Counted from the first letter of the stretch, positions 18,085 through 28,006 are shown. The stretch is DNA of 64,000 bases from Cryobacterium sp. Y82 (GCF_002929495.1 NZ_PJJJ01000037.1:210930-274929); one strand, 5' to 3'. Translations and numbers: made by a program. Notes: generated from the letters alone by a model not told the origin.

Positions 18085-19998
18085 ATGAGCGACAACCAAT
18101 CGAGGATGCTCGACTACCTCTTCCGTTCCCCCGGCTGGGTCACGGCAGGTGAATTGGCCGAACACCTCGGTGTGACTCCGCGCACCGTACGCAGTTACGT
18201 CACGATTGTGAAGACGGCGGCGGACCCGCTCGAGGTGATCGAGTCGGGACCGGCCGGCTACCGCGTCAACCGTGAGGCCTACGCGGCATTCCGCACAGCA
18301 CCGCCGCGGCAGCACGCGGAGTCGGACACACCGCAGCGCCGTCTGTACCAGCTGGTTCGTCGCCTCACCGACTCGGCAGAGGGCCTCGACGTCTATGAGC
18401 TCGCGGCCGAGACCTTCGTGAGCGACTCCACCGTCGAGGCCGACCTGTCTCGGGTGCGCGCACTCCTGCCCGACACGGGACTCTCCCTGGCCCGCCACGG
18501 CAGCCGAGTGACTCTTCTCGGATCCGAAACCGACCGGCGCCGCCTGATCAGCCGGATGTTCCGCGAAGAGTCCGCCCGCGGTTTGCTCGAACTTGCGGCC
18601 ATCCAGAAGGAATTCCCGTCTGACAGCCTCGGTGCGTTCAAGACCGACCTGATCGCCATGCTCGACGCCCAGGGTTATTTCGTGAATGAGTACGGCACCA
18701 ACAATGTTCTGCTGCACGTGGCCATCGCCGTCGACCGGGTGAGCAAGCGCGCCGCTGCCAGAGCCGACGAAGCACCAGACGTCGGCGAGCACCTCACGGT
18801 TGCGTTGGCCAGTCTCATCGACACCCATTTCGGCGTCGTGCTTGATCTCAGCGACCTTGCCTACCTCGTGCTCCTCCTGCAGACCCGGGTCGTGACGCCC
18901 GGACACGACGAGGCCACCGACGCGATCAACGCAACCGTCGCCCGTGCCGGGGACCTCGAGGTCATGCGACGCATCGTGGCTCAGGCCAGCGAGGAATATC
19001 TTGTCGACCTGGCCGACGAGGATTTCATCACCCGACTCACGCTGCACGTGCGCAACCTCATCGACCGCGCACAGGTGCGGGATTACTCACGCAATCCGCT
19101 CACCCGGTCGATCAAGACCGCCTATCCGATGATCTACGAACTCGCCGTGTACATCGCGAGCGAACTGCAGCGCCAGGAGCAGATCCACATCAACGACGAC
19201 GAGATCGCCTACATCGCGATGCACGTCGGCTCATACCTGCAACAGCATTCCCAATCCGAGCAGCTCGTCACCTGCGTGATCGTCTGCCCCAATTACTACA
19301 CGATGCACGTGCAGTTGCGTCAGCGCATCGAACGGGTTCTCGGCGACGACTTGACCATCGTGGACCAGATCACGCGCAGTGACGTGCCGTGGGCAGACCT
19401 TCGTGCCGACCTCGTTCTCACCACGATCGAGCCGCCTGTCCCGGCCGACTACGTGATCGTCATCCAGCCGTTCCTCACGGAGCGCGACGTGCACCGAATC
19501 CGCGAGGCGGCCATCCGTGTGCGCCGCCTTCGTCGGCGGTCGCACATTAAAAAGGATCTGCTGCAGTTTTTCGACGAGTCCCTCTACCTGCGCAACTTCG
19601 CCGCCCCCAACGAGGAAGCGATGATCCGCGAGCTCGGCGGGCGCATGGTCGCGCGCGGACTCATCGATCCCAGCTACGTCGACGGCGCCATTGAACGCGA
19701 GCGGATGTCGTCGACCGCGTTCACCGACCACCTCGCCGTGCCACACGCCATGACCATGACCGCGCAGCAGACGTCCATTGCCATTGCCGTCAACAACTCC
19801 CCCATGCCCTGGGGTGACAGCCGCGTCAACGTCGTCGCCCTGATCGCGTTCAGCGCTGACGGGCGGGCGTCGTTCCAGTCCATCTTCGACCAGTTCGTCG
19901 AGGTCTTCACCGAACGGGCCGACGTGCAGCGTCTCATCAAACGCTCGGTGGACTTCCCGTCTTTTATCGACGAGCTCGTGCACCTCATCGACCAGTAG
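18085..19998 (+). CDS. mtlR: PRD-containing transcriptional activator, MtlR/BglG type
   Basis: A 637-residue multidomain regulator. In order: HTH (about 5-60, ELAEHLGVTPRTVRSYV), a second HTH/Mga-like part (about 85-165), two PRD domains with conserved His (about 190-410), a degenerate IIB-like domain (CVIVCPNYYTM near 415) and a C-terminal EIIA fructose/mannitol domain with His554 in VPHAM. In the family, HPr and EIIA/EIIB phosphorylation of these sites tunes DNA binding to mannitol supply. It diverges from the PTS operon, its likely target, and converges with map (3 bases between stops). Confidence 0.92.
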   Translation: MSDNQSRMLDYLFRSPGWVTAGELAEHLGVTPRTVRSYVTIVKTAADPLEVIESGPAGYRVNREAYAAFRTAPPRQHAESDTPQRRLYQLVRRLTDSAEGLDVYELAAETFVSDSTVEADLSRVRALLPDTGLSLARHGSRVTLLGSETDRRRLISRMFREESARGLLELAAIQKEFPSDSLGAFKTDLIAMLDAQGYFVNEYGTNNVLLHVAIAVDRVSKRAAARADEAPDVGEHLTVALASLIDTHFGVVLDLSDLAYLVLLLQTRVVTPGHDEATDAINATVARAGDLEVMRRIVAQASEEYLVDLADEDFITRLTLHVRNLIDRAQVRDYSRNPLTRSIKTAYPMIYELAVYIASELQRQEQIHINDDEIAYIAMHVGSYLQQHSQSEQLVTCVIVCPNYYTMHVQLRQRIERVLGDDLTIVDQITRSDVPWADLRADLVLTTIEPPVPADYVIVIQPFLTERDVHRIREAAIRVRRLRRRSHIKKDLLQFFDESLYLRNFAAPNEEAMIRELGGRMVARGLIDPSYVDGAIERERMSSTAFTDHLAVPHAMTMTAQQTSIAIAVNNSPMPWGDSRVNVVALIAFSADGRASFQSIFDQFVEVFTERADVQRLIKRSVDFPSFIDELVHLIDQ

Positions 19999-20001
19999 AG
20001 C

Positions 20002-20832
20002 CTAGGCGATCGGAACGGGAACGATGCCGAATTGGGCGAGACCGGCGGCCCCACCATCGTCGGCGGTGAGCACCCAGATGCCGTCCTCGTGCACGGCAAC
20101 GCTGTGTTCCCAGTGTGCGGCGGCCAGGCCGTCGCTCGTGGCGACGGTCCAGTTGTCTTCGCGGGTGTAGGTGTCGATCGAGCCGAGAACGACCATCGGC
20201 TCGATGGCTACGACAAGTCCCGGCTTGACAGAAGGCCCCTTCTGGCGCACGCGGTAGTTGAACACGGGCGGGTCTTCGTGCATGGACCGGCCGATGCCGT
20301 GGCCGACATAGTCCGTCAGTATGCCGTAGCTGCCCTGCGACTCCACATAGTCCTCGATGGCTTCGCCGACCTCGTTCAGGTGACGGGCGGTGTGAAGACG
20401 GGCAATACCGTGCCACAGCGACTGCTCGGTCACGTCGGAGAGCTTCTGGCGTTCGGCCACGAGCTCGGGGCGCGTCGCGTCGGGCAGCACGAAGCTGAAG
20501 GCGGCGTCGCCGTTCCAACCCTCGATGATCGCGCCGCTGTCGATCGACACGATGTCACCGGCGCCGAGGCGGCGCGCGGACGGGATGCCGTGCACGACGT
20601 CGTCGTTCACCGACGCGCACACGGTGTGGTGGTATCCCTGTTCAAGCTTGAAGTTGGGCTTGCCACCGAGCGCGACGATCGCAGCCTCGGCCGCAGCATC
20701 GATGTCGAGGGTGGTGGCGCCGACGACTATGGCCGCGCGGGCAGCCGTGAGCGACGCCGCGGTGGCCAGGCCGGGCGCGACCATGAGGCGCAGCTGGGCC
20801 GGATTCTTGTAGATGGAACGTCGAAGACTCAC
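20002..20832 (-). CDS. map: Methionine aminopeptidase type I
   Basis: A 276-residue type Ia enzyme with all five metal ligands: Asp98, Asp109, His178, Glu211 and Glu242, plus substrate His81 in HGIPS. It removes the initiator Met from nascent proteins. The start is GTG (20832). It follows adk after 123 bases, which is the usual secY-adk-map order, but infA does not follow; the mannitol PTS island is inserted downstream. Confidence 0.97.
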   Translation of the reverse strand: MSLRRSIYKNPAQLRLMVAPGLATAASLTAARAAIVVGATTLDIDAAAEAAIVALGGKPNFKLEQGYHHTVCASVNDDVVHGIPSARRLGAGDIVSIDSGAIIEGWNGDAAFSFVLPDATRPELVAERQKLSDVTEQSLWHGIARLHTARHLNEVGEAIEDYVESQGSYGILTDYVGHGIGRSMHEDPPVFNYRVRQKGPSVKPGLVVAIEPMVVLGSIDTYTREDNWTVATSDGLAAAHWEHSVAVHEDGIWVLTADDGGAAGLAQFGIVPVPIA

Positions 20833-20900
20833 TGATTTTCCTACAAACTAGCTCCGAACAAGGGAGCGATATTTTATGTATTGGTTGTTCACATGCTGAT

Positions 20901-20924
20901 GGGCCGGGCCGAAAGGCCCGGCCC
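20901..20924 (-). other. Perfect GC hairpin with GAAA/TTTC loop between adk and map
   Basis: GGGCCGGGCC and GGCCCGGCCC form a perfect 10-pair stem around four bases. No T-run follows on the - strand, so it is not a classical terminator; it may slow polymerase or protect the adk 3' end. It lies 32 bases after the adk stop. Confidence 0.65.
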
Positions 20925-20955
20925 GAAACGGTCAAAGCGGCTCAGAAAAACCGGT

Positions 20956-21552
20956 TCAGAGCGTGGTCGTGCTGGCGCGCAGGCCGCGTTCGGCCAGTGC
21001 GGCCAGGATGCGTTCGGTGACCTCTTCCACGGCGCCGAGTCCATCAATCGTGACGACGAGGCCGCGGGCACTGTAGACATCAATCAACGGAGCGGTCTGC
21101 TCGGCGTAGACGTCAAGCCGGTGACGGATGACATCGGCCGTGTCGTCCGCGCGGCCTTGCTCGGCGGCACGCTTGAGCAGCCGGGTGACCACCTCGTCGG
21201 TGTCGGCGGTGATCAGCACGACAACGTCGAGCTGGGTCCCTTCGGCGTCCAGGAGACGGTCGAGCTCAGCGACCTGATCGGTTGTGCGCGGGTAGCCGTC
21301 GAGCAGAAAGCCGCTGGCAGCATCCGCTTCTTGCAACCGGTCAGCAACGATCGCGTTGGTGAGGGTATCTGGCACGTAGGCGCCAGCATCCAGGTACGAC
21401 TTGACCTCGAGTCCGAGCGGGGTCTCGTTGGTCACGTTGTATCGAAAAATGTCCCCGGTGGAGACGGCAGGAACACCGAAAGCGAGAGCGAGACGCTCGG
21501 CCTGGGTACCCTTGCCAGCACCGGGCGGGCCGATCAACAGCAAGCGCGTCAT
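20956..21552 (-). CDS. adk: Adenylate kinase
   Basis: A 198-residue short-LID adenylate kinase. The P-loop [10 protein letters not shown] is at residues 8-17, followed by VSTGDIFR and the GYPRTTDQV nucleotide-binding segments; the zinc-type long LID is absent, as in most Actinobacteria. It converts ATP + AMP to 2 ADP. The start overlaps the secY stop (ATGA). Confidence 0.98.
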   Translation of the reverse strand: MTRLLLIGPPGAGKGTQAERLALAFGVPAVSTGDIFRYNVTNETPLGLEVKSYLDAGAYVPDTLTNAIVADRLQEADAASGFLLDGYPRTTDQVAELDRLLDAEGTQLDVVVLITADTDEVVTRLLKRAAEQGRADDTADVIRHRLDVYAEQTAPLIDVYSARGLVVTIDGLGAVEEVTERILAALAERGLRASTTTL

Positions 21553-22871
21553 TTGAGAAGCCCCTCATAGTGTCGCTGTTGCAGTTGCGAGTCAATCTGC
21601 TTAACCGTCTCGAGCCCCACGCCGACGATGATGAGAATGCTCGCGCCGCCGAACGGGAAGTTCTGATCGGCACCGACAACGGAGAATGCGACGAGCGGAA
21701 TCAGTGCGATCAGGCCCAGATAGAGCGAGCCGGGAAGGGTGATGCGCGTCAACACGAAGTCGAGGTACTCAGCGGTCGGGCGGCCGGCGCGAATGCCGGG
21801 AATGAATCCGCCGTACTTCTTCATGTTGTCGGCGACTTCTTCGGGGTTGAACGTGATGGCCACGTAGAAGTAGGTGAAGCCGATGATCAGCAGGAAATAC
21901 ATTGCCATGTATAGCGGCTGATCGCCACCGGTGAGGTTCTGCGAGATCCACACCACCCAGGCCGGGGCTTCAGCGCCCGCTGCCGGCTGGTTGAACTGCG
22001 CGAGCAGGGCCGGCAAATACAACAGCGAGGAGGCGAAGATCACGGGAATCACGCCGGCCATGTTGACCTTGATCGGAATGTACGTGTTGTTGCCGCCGTA
22101 GGTTCGGCGACCGACCATGCGTTTGGCGTACTGCACGGGAATTCTTCGTTGCGATTGCTCCACGAAGACAACGCCGGCGACCACCAGAATGCCAACGATC
22201 AGCACAATGATGAGGGTATCTGGTCCCTGCTGCTGGCCGATAGCGCTGAGCGAGCCGGGAAACAGTGCCGCGATCGAGATGAAGATCATGAGCGACATGC
22301 CGTTGCCGACGCCGCGCTCGGTGACGAGCTCACCCATCCACATGATGACGCCGGTGCCGGCGGTCATCGTGATGACCATGAGCATGATGGCGTACCAGGC
22401 GTCGTTGGTGATCAGCTGCGTGCATTCGGTGCTGGCGGATGTGCCGAAAAGGGCGCCGCTACGGGCCACCGTGATGAGCGTGGTCGACTGCAAAATGCCC
22501 AGGGCGATCGTCAGGTAGCGGGTGTACTGGGTCAAGGTGCTCTGGCCCGATGCACCTTCTTTATACAGGGTGTCAAAGTGCGGGATGACCACGCGCAGCA
22601 ACTGCACGATGATCGAGGCCGTGATGTACGGCATAATTCCCAGTGCGAAGACGCTCAACTGGAGCAGAGCTCCACCACTGAAGAGGTTGACGAGCTCGTA
22701 GAGGCCGCTCGTGCCCTGGTTGGCTGCGAGACACAGCTGCACGTTGGCGAAGTCCACAAATGGGGTCGGAACAAACGAGCCCAAGCGGAACAGAGCAATG
22801 ATGCCCAGGGTGAAGCCGATCTTCTTGCGAAGGTCGGGTGTGCGGAAGATCCGCGCAATGGCGCTAAACAA
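21549..22871 (-). CDS. secY: Protein translocase subunit SecY
   Basis: A 440-residue integral membrane protein with ten predicted helices and the N-terminal [18 protein letters not shown] segment. It forms the SecYEG channel and would export the class III prepilins encoded further along this window. The start is an unusual TTG (22871), supported by GGAGG six bases upstream. The 144-base gap to rplO carries a long perfect inverted repeat. Confidence 0.97.
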   Translation of the reverse strand: MFSAIARIFRTPDLRKKIGFTLGIIALFRLGSFVPTPFVDFANVQLCLAANQGTSGLYELVNLFSGGALLQLSVFALGIMPYITASIIVQLLRVVIPHFDTLYKEGASGQSTLTQYTRYLTIALGILQSTTLITVARSGALFGTSASTECTQLITNDAWYAIMLMVITMTAGTGVIMWMGELVTERGVGNGMSLMIFISIAALFPGSLSAIGQQQGPDTLIIVLIVGILVVAGVVFVEQSQRRIPVQYAKRMVGRRTYGGNNTYIPIKVNMAGVIPVIFASSLLYLPALLAQFNQPAAGAEAPAWVVWISQNLTGGDQPLYMAMYFLLIIGFTYFYVAITFNPEEVADNMKKYGGFIPGIRAGRPTAEYLDFVLTRITLPGSLYLGLIALIPLVAFSVVGADQNFPFGGASILIIVGVGLETVKQIDSQLQQRHYEGLLK

Positions 22872-22941
22872 AAAGGCCTCCAGATTTTTACGCAGATCGA
22901 CAGTGCAGATCGATATAGAGCGGCAACTCGACTTAAAACGA

Positions 22942-22999
22942 TCGAGCTTGTCGAATCACACCAAACGATTTACTCGATTGACGGATTCGACAAGCTCGA
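22942..22999. repeat. 16-bp perfect inverted repeat between rplO and secY
   Basis: TCGAGCTTGTCGAATC (22942-22957) is repeated inverted at 22984-22999, with 26 bases between. The core TTCGACAAGCTC resembles a short sequence I associate with dispersed intergenic inverted repeats in Microbacteriaceae (from memory, unverified). A direct repeat GCAGATCGA occurs nearby (22892-22900, 22905-22913). It could be a terminator-like element between the r-protein genes and secY. Confidence 0.75.
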
Positions 23000-23015
23000 C
23001 TGAGCGTCTACGGAC

Positions 23016-23576
23016 TTACTTTACAGATCCACCCGCGGCGACAATTTTCTGCTCAGCTGAAGCAGAGACCTTGTCGACCGTCACGTTCAGCTTAACGGTA
23101 ATTTCACCGGTTCCGAGAACCTTGACTTTTTCGTTGTCACGAACTGCACCCTTGGCAATCAGGCTGGCGATGGTGACATCGCCGCCGTTCGGGTAGAGCA
23201 GCTCGAGCTTTTCCAGGTTGACAACCTGGTACTCGACGCGGAACGGGTTCTTGAATCCACGCAGTTTCGGGGTGCGCATGTGCAGAGGCATCTGCCCACC
23301 CTCGAAGCCGACGCGCACGCTGTAGCGTGCCTTCGTGCCCTTGGTTCCTCGACCCGCGGTCTTACCCTTGGATCCTTCACCACGGCCAACGCGCTGGCGA
23401 GCCTTCTTCGCTCCGGGCGCCGGGCGAAGGTGGTGTACCTTCAGCACGTGCTCGCGGGGCTCAGTGGGCTCAGCTGCAACAGCGACCTTCTTCGGGGCAG
23501 CGGCCTTTTTGGGGGCAGCTGCCTTTTTCGTGGCAGGCTTGTCGGCTACTTTGGTAGCTTCCTTCTCGTCAGCCAT
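23016..23576 (-). CDS. rplO: 50S ribosomal protein L15 with N-terminal extension
   Basis: The L15 domain starts near residue 43 ([20 protein letters not shown], then [10 protein letters not shown]) and is typical, with a role in late 50S assembly. At 186 residues it is about 35-40 longer than the norm because of an N-terminal Ala/Lys/Pro tract with repeated KKAAAPKK units. The stop of rpmD overlaps its first codon region by one base. It precedes secY. Confidence 0.97.
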   Translation of the reverse strand: MADEKEATKVADKPATKKAAAPKKAAAPKKVAVAAEPTEPREHVLKVHHLRPAPGAKKARQRVGRGEGSKGKTAGRGTKGTKARYSVRVGFEGGQMPLHMRTPKLRGFKNPFRVEYQVVNLEKLELLYPNGGDVTIASLIAKGAVRDNEKVKVLGTGEITVKLNVTVDKVSASAEQKIVAAGGSVK

Positions 23577-23758
23577 TAGTCAATCTCCTCGACCTTTACG
23601 AGGTGAGCGACGGTGTTGACGTAGCCACGGTTCTGCGAGTTGTCCTCGCGGATCGTGACGGCGCCAATGCGTCGCAGACCCAGGCTGCGAAGAGTGTCGC
23701 GCTGGTTCTGCTTCTCACTAATTTTGGACTTGATCTGTGTGATCTTCAGCTGGGCCAT
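23576..23758 (-). CDS. rpmD: 50S ribosomal protein L30
   Basis: A 60-residue protein beginning [20 protein letters not shown], with the L30 pattern of KITQIKS and [11 protein letters not shown]. Normal length. One-base stop/start overlaps with rpsE and rplO show tight coupling in the spc operon. Confidence 0.97.
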   Translation of the reverse strand: MAQLKITQIKSKISEKQNQRDTLRSLGLRRIGAVTIREDNSQNRGYVNTVAHLVKVEEID

Positions 23759-24465
23759 CAGGCACCTGCCTTCGCGGTTGCGGCCGCTGCAGCTGCAGCA
23801 GCGTCGGCACGAAGAAAACGGGCCGGAGCCACGTCTTCGTAGGCGAGGCCGCGGCGAGCCGCAACCGCACGCGGCTCTTCGAGCTGGTGCAGTGCCTCAA
23901 CCGTGGCGTGCACGATGTTGATGGTGTTCGACGAGCCGAGCGACTTGCTCAGCACGTCGTGGATGCCAGCGCATTCGAGTACGGCGCGCACCGGGCCACC
24001 GGCGATAACGCCGGTACCTGCTGCTGCCGGACGAAGCAGAACGACGCCGGCTGCGGCCTCACCCTGCACGGGGTGCGGGATGGTCAGGCCGACGCGAGGA
24101 ACGCGGAAGAAGTTCTTCTTCGCCTCTTCAACGCCCTTGGAGATAGCGGTAGGGACCTCGCGGGCCTTACCGTATCCAACGCCGACCAGGCCGTTACCGT
24201 CGCCGACGACAACGAGAGCGGTGAAGCTGAAGCGCCGACCACCCTTGACGACCTTCGACACGCGGTTGATGGTGACGACGCGCTCCAGGAACTGGCTCTT
24301 GTCGGCATCGCGGCTTCCGCGGTCCTTGTTCGGGTTGCGCTCACGTCCACCACGACGAGCCTCGCGAGGCTCATTCTGAGGCGGGGTGGTGGAGGCGGCG
24401 GTTTCAACCGGCGCCTCGGCAACGGCAGCAACAGGTGCTGTGGTTTCGATCTTTTCAGTGCTCAC
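23758..24465 (-). CDS. rpsE: 30S ribosomal protein S5 with N-terminal extension
   Basis: The conserved core ([22 protein letters not shown] split over the dsRBD-like domain, and the C-terminal [14 protein letters not shown]) is intact. S5 maintains accuracy and binds near the mRNA entry. The protein has 235 residues against ~165-215 usually, with an N-terminal ~55-residue Ala/Glu/Thr/Arg-rich extension and an Ala-rich C-terminus. Start GTG; overlaps rplR by four bases. Confidence 0.97.
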   Translation of the reverse strand: MSTEKIETTAPVAAVAEAPVETAASTTPPQNEPREARRGGRERNPNKDRGSRDADKSQFLERVVTINRVSKVVKGGRRFSFTALVVVGDGNGLVGVGYGKAREVPTAISKGVEEAKKNFFRVPRVGLTIPHPVQGEAAAGVVLLRPAAAGTGVIAGGPVRAVLECAGIHDVLSKSLGSSNTINIVHATVEALHQLEEPRAVAARRGLAYEDVAPARFLRADAAAAAAAATAKAGA

Positions 24466-24833
24466 AGGTTCAATCCACCCTCTCGAGCTCCTTCAGCGAT
24501 GGCTGCGACGCGTCCTGCGTACTTGCTGCCACCACGGTCAAATACAACGGCTTCGATGCCGGCGGCTTTCGCACGCTCAGCAACAAGCTCACCGACCTTG
24601 CGGGCCTTGGCGGTCTTGTCACCATCGAAGGTGCGCAAGTCCGTTTCGAGCGTGGATGCCGACGCAAGGGTGAAACCCTTGCTGTCGTCGACGACCTGCA
24701 CGAATACGTGGCGAGCGGAGCGCGTGACGACGAGGCGCGGGCGAAGCGCCGTTCCCTCGATCTTCTTGCGAAGACGTGTGTGACGACGTCCGCGGGCTGC
24801 GGCCTTGCTCTTGCCTCTAGTTCCGAGTCCCAT
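24462..24833 (-). CDS. rplR: 50S ribosomal protein L18
   Basis: A 123-residue L18 with an N-terminal basic region ([20 protein letters not shown]) and the 5S rRNA-binding domain ending in [20 protein letters not shown]. Normal length. It lies two bases after rplF and overlaps rpsE by four bases. Confidence 0.97.
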   Translation of the reverse strand: MGLGTRGKSKAAARGRRHTRLRKKIEGTALRPRLVVTRSARHVFVQVVDDSKGFTLASASTLETDLRTFDGDKTAKARKVGELVAERAKAAGIEAVVFDRGGSKYAGRVAAIAEGAREGGLNL

Positions 24834-24835
24834 GG

Positions 24836-25372
24836 TTACTTACCGCTCTTTCCGGCCTTGCGGCGAACAATCTCGCCGGCGTAACGCACACCCTTGCCCT
24901 TGTAGGGCTCTGGCTTGCGAATCTTACGGATGTTGGCGGCAACCTCGCCGACGGCCTGCTTGTCGATTCCGCTGACCGTGAGCTTGTTGACACTCTCAAC
25001 GGTCAAAACGATTCCAACGGGCGGCTCAACGACGACCGGGTGCGAGAAGCCGAGGGCGAACTCAACAGAGGTGCCCTTCTGCGCCGCGCGGTAACCGGTA
25101 CCGACGATTTCAAGACCCTTGGTGTAACCAACGGTTACGCCGATGATCTGGTTGTTGATCAGGGTGCGGGTCAGACCGTGCAGCGAACGCGACTGGCGCT
25201 CGTCGTTCGGACGGGTGACGAGAACGTGACCGTCCTCGATCGACACCGAGATGGGGTTGGAAACAACGAGCGCGAGCTCGCCCTTCGGGCCCTTGACGGA
25301 GACGGCCTGGCCGTCAGCCACAACCGTGACCCCAGCGGGGATCGGGATGGGGAGTCTTCCAATACGTGACAT
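24836..25372 (-). CDS. rplF: 50S ribosomal protein L6
   Basis: A 178-residue L6 with two homologous domains, [17 protein letters not shown] at the start and [18 protein letters not shown] near the end. It binds helix 97 of 23S rRNA near the factor-binding centre. Six bases separate it from rpsH. Confidence 0.98.
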   Translation of the reverse strand: MSRIGRLPIPIPAGVTVVADGQAVSVKGPKGELALVVSNPISVSIEDGHVLVTRPNDERQSRSLHGLTRTLINNQIIGVTVGYTKGLEIVGTGYRAAQKGTSVEFALGFSHPVVVEPPVGIVLTVESVNKLTVSGIDKQAVGEVAANIRKIRKPEPYKGKGVRYAGEIVRRKAGKSGK

Positions 25373-25378
25373 TCTCGG

Positions 25379-25777
25379 TTACCACACGTAGGCGAGAACT
25401 TCTCCGCCTACGCCCTTCTTCTCAGCCTGGCGGTCGGTGAGCAGACCGCTGGAGGTGGACAGGATGGCAACGCCGAGGCCGCCGAGAACCGTGGGGATCT
25501 CGGTCGACTTTGCGTACACGCGCAGGCCAGGCTTGGAAACCCGCTTGATGCCTACGATGGAACGCTCGCGGTTCGGACCGAACTTGAGGTCCAGCGTGAG
25601 GGTCTTGCCTACTGTTGCATCCGTGACGGTCCAGGCGGAAATGTAACCCTGAGCCTTGAGGATGTCAGCGATGTGCGCTTTCAATTTGCTATGCGGCATG
25701 GACACGGTGTCGTGGTACGCCGAGTTCGCGTTGCGCAGTCTGGTCAGCATGTCTGCGACCGGATCTGTCATTGTCAT
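25379..25777 (-). CDS. rpsH: 30S ribosomal protein S8
   Basis: I chose the ATG at 25777 ([20 protein letters not shown]), giving the usual 132 residues; an upstream start would add 11 unrelated residues. The C-terminal [20 protein letters not shown] motif is typical. S8 is a primary 16S binder and the translational repressor of the spc operon in E. coli. A 209-base gap separates it from rplE, where rpsN/rpsZ is normally found. Confidence 0.97.
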   Translation of the reverse strand: MTMTDPVADMLTRLRNANSAYHDTVSMPHSKLKAHIADILKAQGYISAWTVTDATVGKTLTLDLKFGPNRERSIVGIKRVSKPGLRVYAKSTEIPTVLGGLGVAILSTSSGLLTDRQAEKKGVGGEVLAYVW

Positions 25778-25885
25778 TTTGTGGTGCCTTTCTCGCCTGG
25801 TTTCGCCCATCCGTTACACGAATGACGACCTGTGGTGGTGAGGAAACCGATCGGTTGATCGGCTTCCGGGGTGAAAATCTGTGTG

Positions 25886-25952
25886 CGCCCGGTGTTTACG
25901 TGCTCAGCGGGCGTTGCCAACCGGAGTTGGGAGCCTGCAAGCGCAAGCTCCC
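25886..25952 (-). other. Structured rplE-rpsH intergenic region (three hairpins)
   Basis: Three inverted repeats follow one another: CGCCCG/CGGGCG (25886-25891/25908-25913), CCAAC/GTTGG (25917-25921/25926-25930), and a 10-pair stem (25929-25938/25943-25952, one G-T pair, 4-base loop). The last two share two bases and would compete. No T-run follows in either direction. It may be a leader for S8 autoregulation or a promoter-proximal structure. No S14 frame was found in the gap. Confidence 0.5.
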
Positions 25953-25986
25953 CACTCTAGTTGAAATTGTTCCTGCGTAGTGCGAA

Positions 25987-26595
25987 CTACTTCTGTGCGT
26001 CGTCGGTCTTGAACGGGAAGCCGAGCGCCTTGAGCAGCGCGCGACCCTCGTCGTTGGTCTTCGCGGTCGTGACGACCGTGATATCCATACCGCGAACGCG
26101 GTCGATGCGGTCCTGGTCGATCTCGTGGAACATGACCTGCTCGGTCAGACCGAAGGTGTAGTTGCCCGCACCGTCGAACTGCTTGTCGGACAGACCGCGA
26201 AAGTCACGGATACGAGGAAGGGCCAGGCTGAGCAGCCGGTCCAGGAACTCCCACATGCGGTCGCCACGAAGAGTGACGTGGGCGCCGATGGGCTGTCCTT
26301 CACGCAGTTTGAACTGCGCGATGGACTTGCGAGCCTTGGTGACCTGCGGCTTCTGGCCGGTGATCTTGGTGAGGTCAGAAACCGCACCGTCCATCACCTT
26401 GCCGTCGCGTGCTGCTTCTCCAACACCCATGTTGACGACAATCTTCATCAGGGTGGGGATGCGATGCACGTTGGTGAAGCCGAGTTCCGTCGAGAGCTTG
26501 GCACTGATCTCATCGCGGTACTTCTGCTTCAGACGCGGCAGGGCCTTGACGGGCGCGGCGCCCTCAGTGCCTTCAACAACTGCGGTGTCAGTCAT
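25987..26595 (-). CDS. rplE: 50S ribosomal protein L5
   Basis: A 202-residue L5, about 20 longer than average owing to an N-terminal tail ([20 protein letters not shown]). The core has [14 protein letters not shown] and the C-terminal [21 protein letters not shown]5 binds 5S rRNA and forms bridge B1b. One base overlaps the rplX stop. Confidence 0.97.
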   Translation of the reverse strand: MTDTAVVEGTEGAAPVKALPRLKQKYRDEISAKLSTELGFTNVHRIPTLMKIVVNMGVGEAARDGKVMDGAVSDLTKITGQKPQVTKARKSIAQFKLREGQPIGAHVTLRGDRMWEFLDRLLSLALPRIRDFRGLSDKQFDGAGNYTFGLTEQVMFHEIDQDRIDRVRGMDITVVTTAKTNDEGRALLKALGFPFKTDDAQK

Positions 26596-26954
26596 TAGAG
26601 GTCCTTCCCTGACTTCTTGGCGTAACGAATGCGGACCGTCTTGGTGACGCCGTCCTTCGTTACCTCTTCCTGGCGGAACCCGACGCGGGTCGGCTTCTTG
26701 GTCTCCGGGTCGACGATGGCAACGTTGGACACGTGGATGGGGGCTTCGAAGGTCTCGATGCCGCCCGTCTTGGTGCCGCGCTGGGTCTGGCCAACACGAA
26801 CGTGCTTGGTCACGAAGTTGATGCCCTCAACGAGGACACGGTTCTTCTCGACATCGACGGAGATGATCTTGCCCTGCTTGCCACGGTCTCCGCCGCGAGC
26901 CTGGCTGCGGCCGCTGATGACCTGAACCAGGTCACCCTTTTTGATTCTGGCCAT
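26595..26954 (-). CDS. rplX: 50S ribosomal protein L24
   Basis: A 119-residue L24 with the KOW motif near the start ([27 protein letters not shown]) and the typical [20 protein letters not shown] segment. It is an assembly initiator near the exit tunnel. It lies two bases after rplN. Confidence 0.97.
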   Translation of the reverse strand: MARIKKGDLVQVISGRSQARGGDRGKQGKIISVDVEKNRVLVEGINFVTKHVRVGQTQRGTKTGGIETFEAPIHVSNVAIVDPETKKPTRVGFRQEEVTKDGVTKTVRIRYAKKSGKDL

Positions 26955-26956
26955 GA

Positions 26957-27325
26957 TTAAATAACCTCCGGTGCCAGCGAGATGATCTTCATGAACTTCT
27001 TGTCGCGAAGCTCGCGACCGACCGGTCCGAAGATTCGGGTGCCGCGGGGGTCACCGTCTGCCTTCAAGATCACTGCAGCGTTCTCATCGAACTTGATGTA
27101 GGAGCCGTCTGGACGACGGGTCTCCTTCTTGGTGCGAACGATGACAGCTTTGACGATGTCACCCTTCTTGACGTTGCCGCCCGGGATTGCATCCTTGACC
27201 GTCGCGACGATGACGTCGCCGAGGCCGGCGTAACGACGGCCGGAGCCACCGAGAACGCGGATGGTCAAGAGTTCCTTGGCGCCGCTGTTGTCGGCAACCC
27301 TGACTCGTGATTCTTGCTGAAGCAC
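26957..27325 (-). CDS. rplN: 50S ribosomal protein L14
   Basis: A standard 122-residue L14 ([20 protein letters not shown]; ends [16 protein letters not shown]) that contacts L19 and the 30S subunit at bridges B5/B8. It begins with GTG and follows rpsQ after 34 bases. Confidence 0.98.
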   Translation of the reverse strand: MLQQESRVRVADNSGAKELLTIRVLGGSGRRYAGLGDVIVATVKDAIPGGNVKKGDIVKAVIVRTKKETRRPDGSYIKFDENAAVILKADGDPRGTRIFGPVGRELRDKKFMKIISLAPEVI

Positions 27326-27359
27326 TTTATAACTCCTTTACGTCAAGTAAGCGCGAGGC

Positions 27360-27659
27360 TTACTTGGCCTTCTCAAGAATCTCGACCAGGCGCCAGCGCT
27401 TGGAAGCGCTAAGCGGACGGGTCTCACTGATCAGGACCAGGTCGCCGATTCCGGCGGAGTTCGCCTCGTCGTGCGCCTTCAGCTTGGATGTACGGCGGAT
27501 AACCTTGCCGTACAACGGGTGCTTTACGCGGTCTTCGACCACGACAATGATGGTTTTGTTCATCTTGTCGCTGGTCACATAACCACGCAGCGTCTTGCGG
27601 TAACCGCGTACGAGCTCGGTGGCTTCGCCCGCGACGACCGTTTCGTCAGTCTTCGCCAT
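27360..27659 (-). CDS. rpsQ: 30S ribosomal protein S17
   Basis: A 99-residue S17 with a short N-terminal extension before the conserved [20 protein letters not shown]. The OB-fold core [19 protein letters not shown] is intact. It is a primary 16S rRNA binder. Two bases separate it from rpmC. Confidence 0.97.
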   Translation of the reverse strand: MAKTDETVVAGEATELVRGYRKTLRGYVTSDKMNKTIIVVVEDRVKHPLYGKVIRRTSKLKAHDEANSAGIGDLVLISETRPLSASKRWRLVEILEKAK

Positions 27660-27661
27660 GA

Positions 27662-28006
27662 CTAGGCCTCCTTCGTCTCGACGGCCTCAGCTGCAGCGTC
27701 GTCGGTGGACTCCACTTTTGCCTTAGCCTTCTTGGTCTTCTTTTCAGCCTTCTCAGCCTTGGCCGGAGCCTCCACTGCAACCGGCGTGGCACGAATGCCC
27801 AGCTCGCGCTCACGGAGAACCGTGTAGATGCGAGCGATGTCGCGCTTGACCGCGCGGAGGCGGCCGTGGCTCTCGAGCTGACCGGTGGCCGACTGGAAGC
27901 GCAGATTGAACAGCTCTTCCTTGGCCTTCTTCAGCTCATCGAACAGCTTTTCATTGTCAAAAGTATCGAGCTCGACTGGGGCGAGCTCCTTGGTTCCGAT
28001 CGCCAT
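27662..28006 (-). CDS. rpmC: 50S ribosomal protein L29 with long C-terminal tail
   Basis: The start at 28006 ([20 protein letters not shown]) overlaps the rplP stop by one base. L29 proper ([35 protein letters not shown]) ends near residue 72, followed by an Ala/Lys/Glu-rich tail ([14 protein letters not shown]) to residue 114, against about 65-80 residues in most bacteria. L29 sits at the tunnel exit near the docking site for SRP and trigger factor, so the tail would be exposed there. Confidence 0.96.
   Translation of the reverse strand: MAIGTKELAPVELDTFDNEKLFDELKKAKEELFNLRFQSATGQLESHGRLRAVKRDIARIYTVLRERELGIRATPVAVEAPAKAEKAEKKTKKAKAKVESTDDAAAEAVETKEA

Noticed and set aside
18046..19047. Long - strand frame opposite the PRD regulator
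   Set aside because: It is the mirror of the regulator's GC-rich codons; the + strand protein has clear HTH, PRD and EIIA domains.
25929..25952. Intrinsic terminator between rplE and rpsH
   Set aside because: The stem is strong but no T-run follows on either strand.
25778..25986. Possible rpsN/rpsZ (S14) gene between rplE and rpsH
   Set aside because: The gap is just long enough, but no frame on either strand gives the S14 start or its CxxC...CxxC zinc motif.
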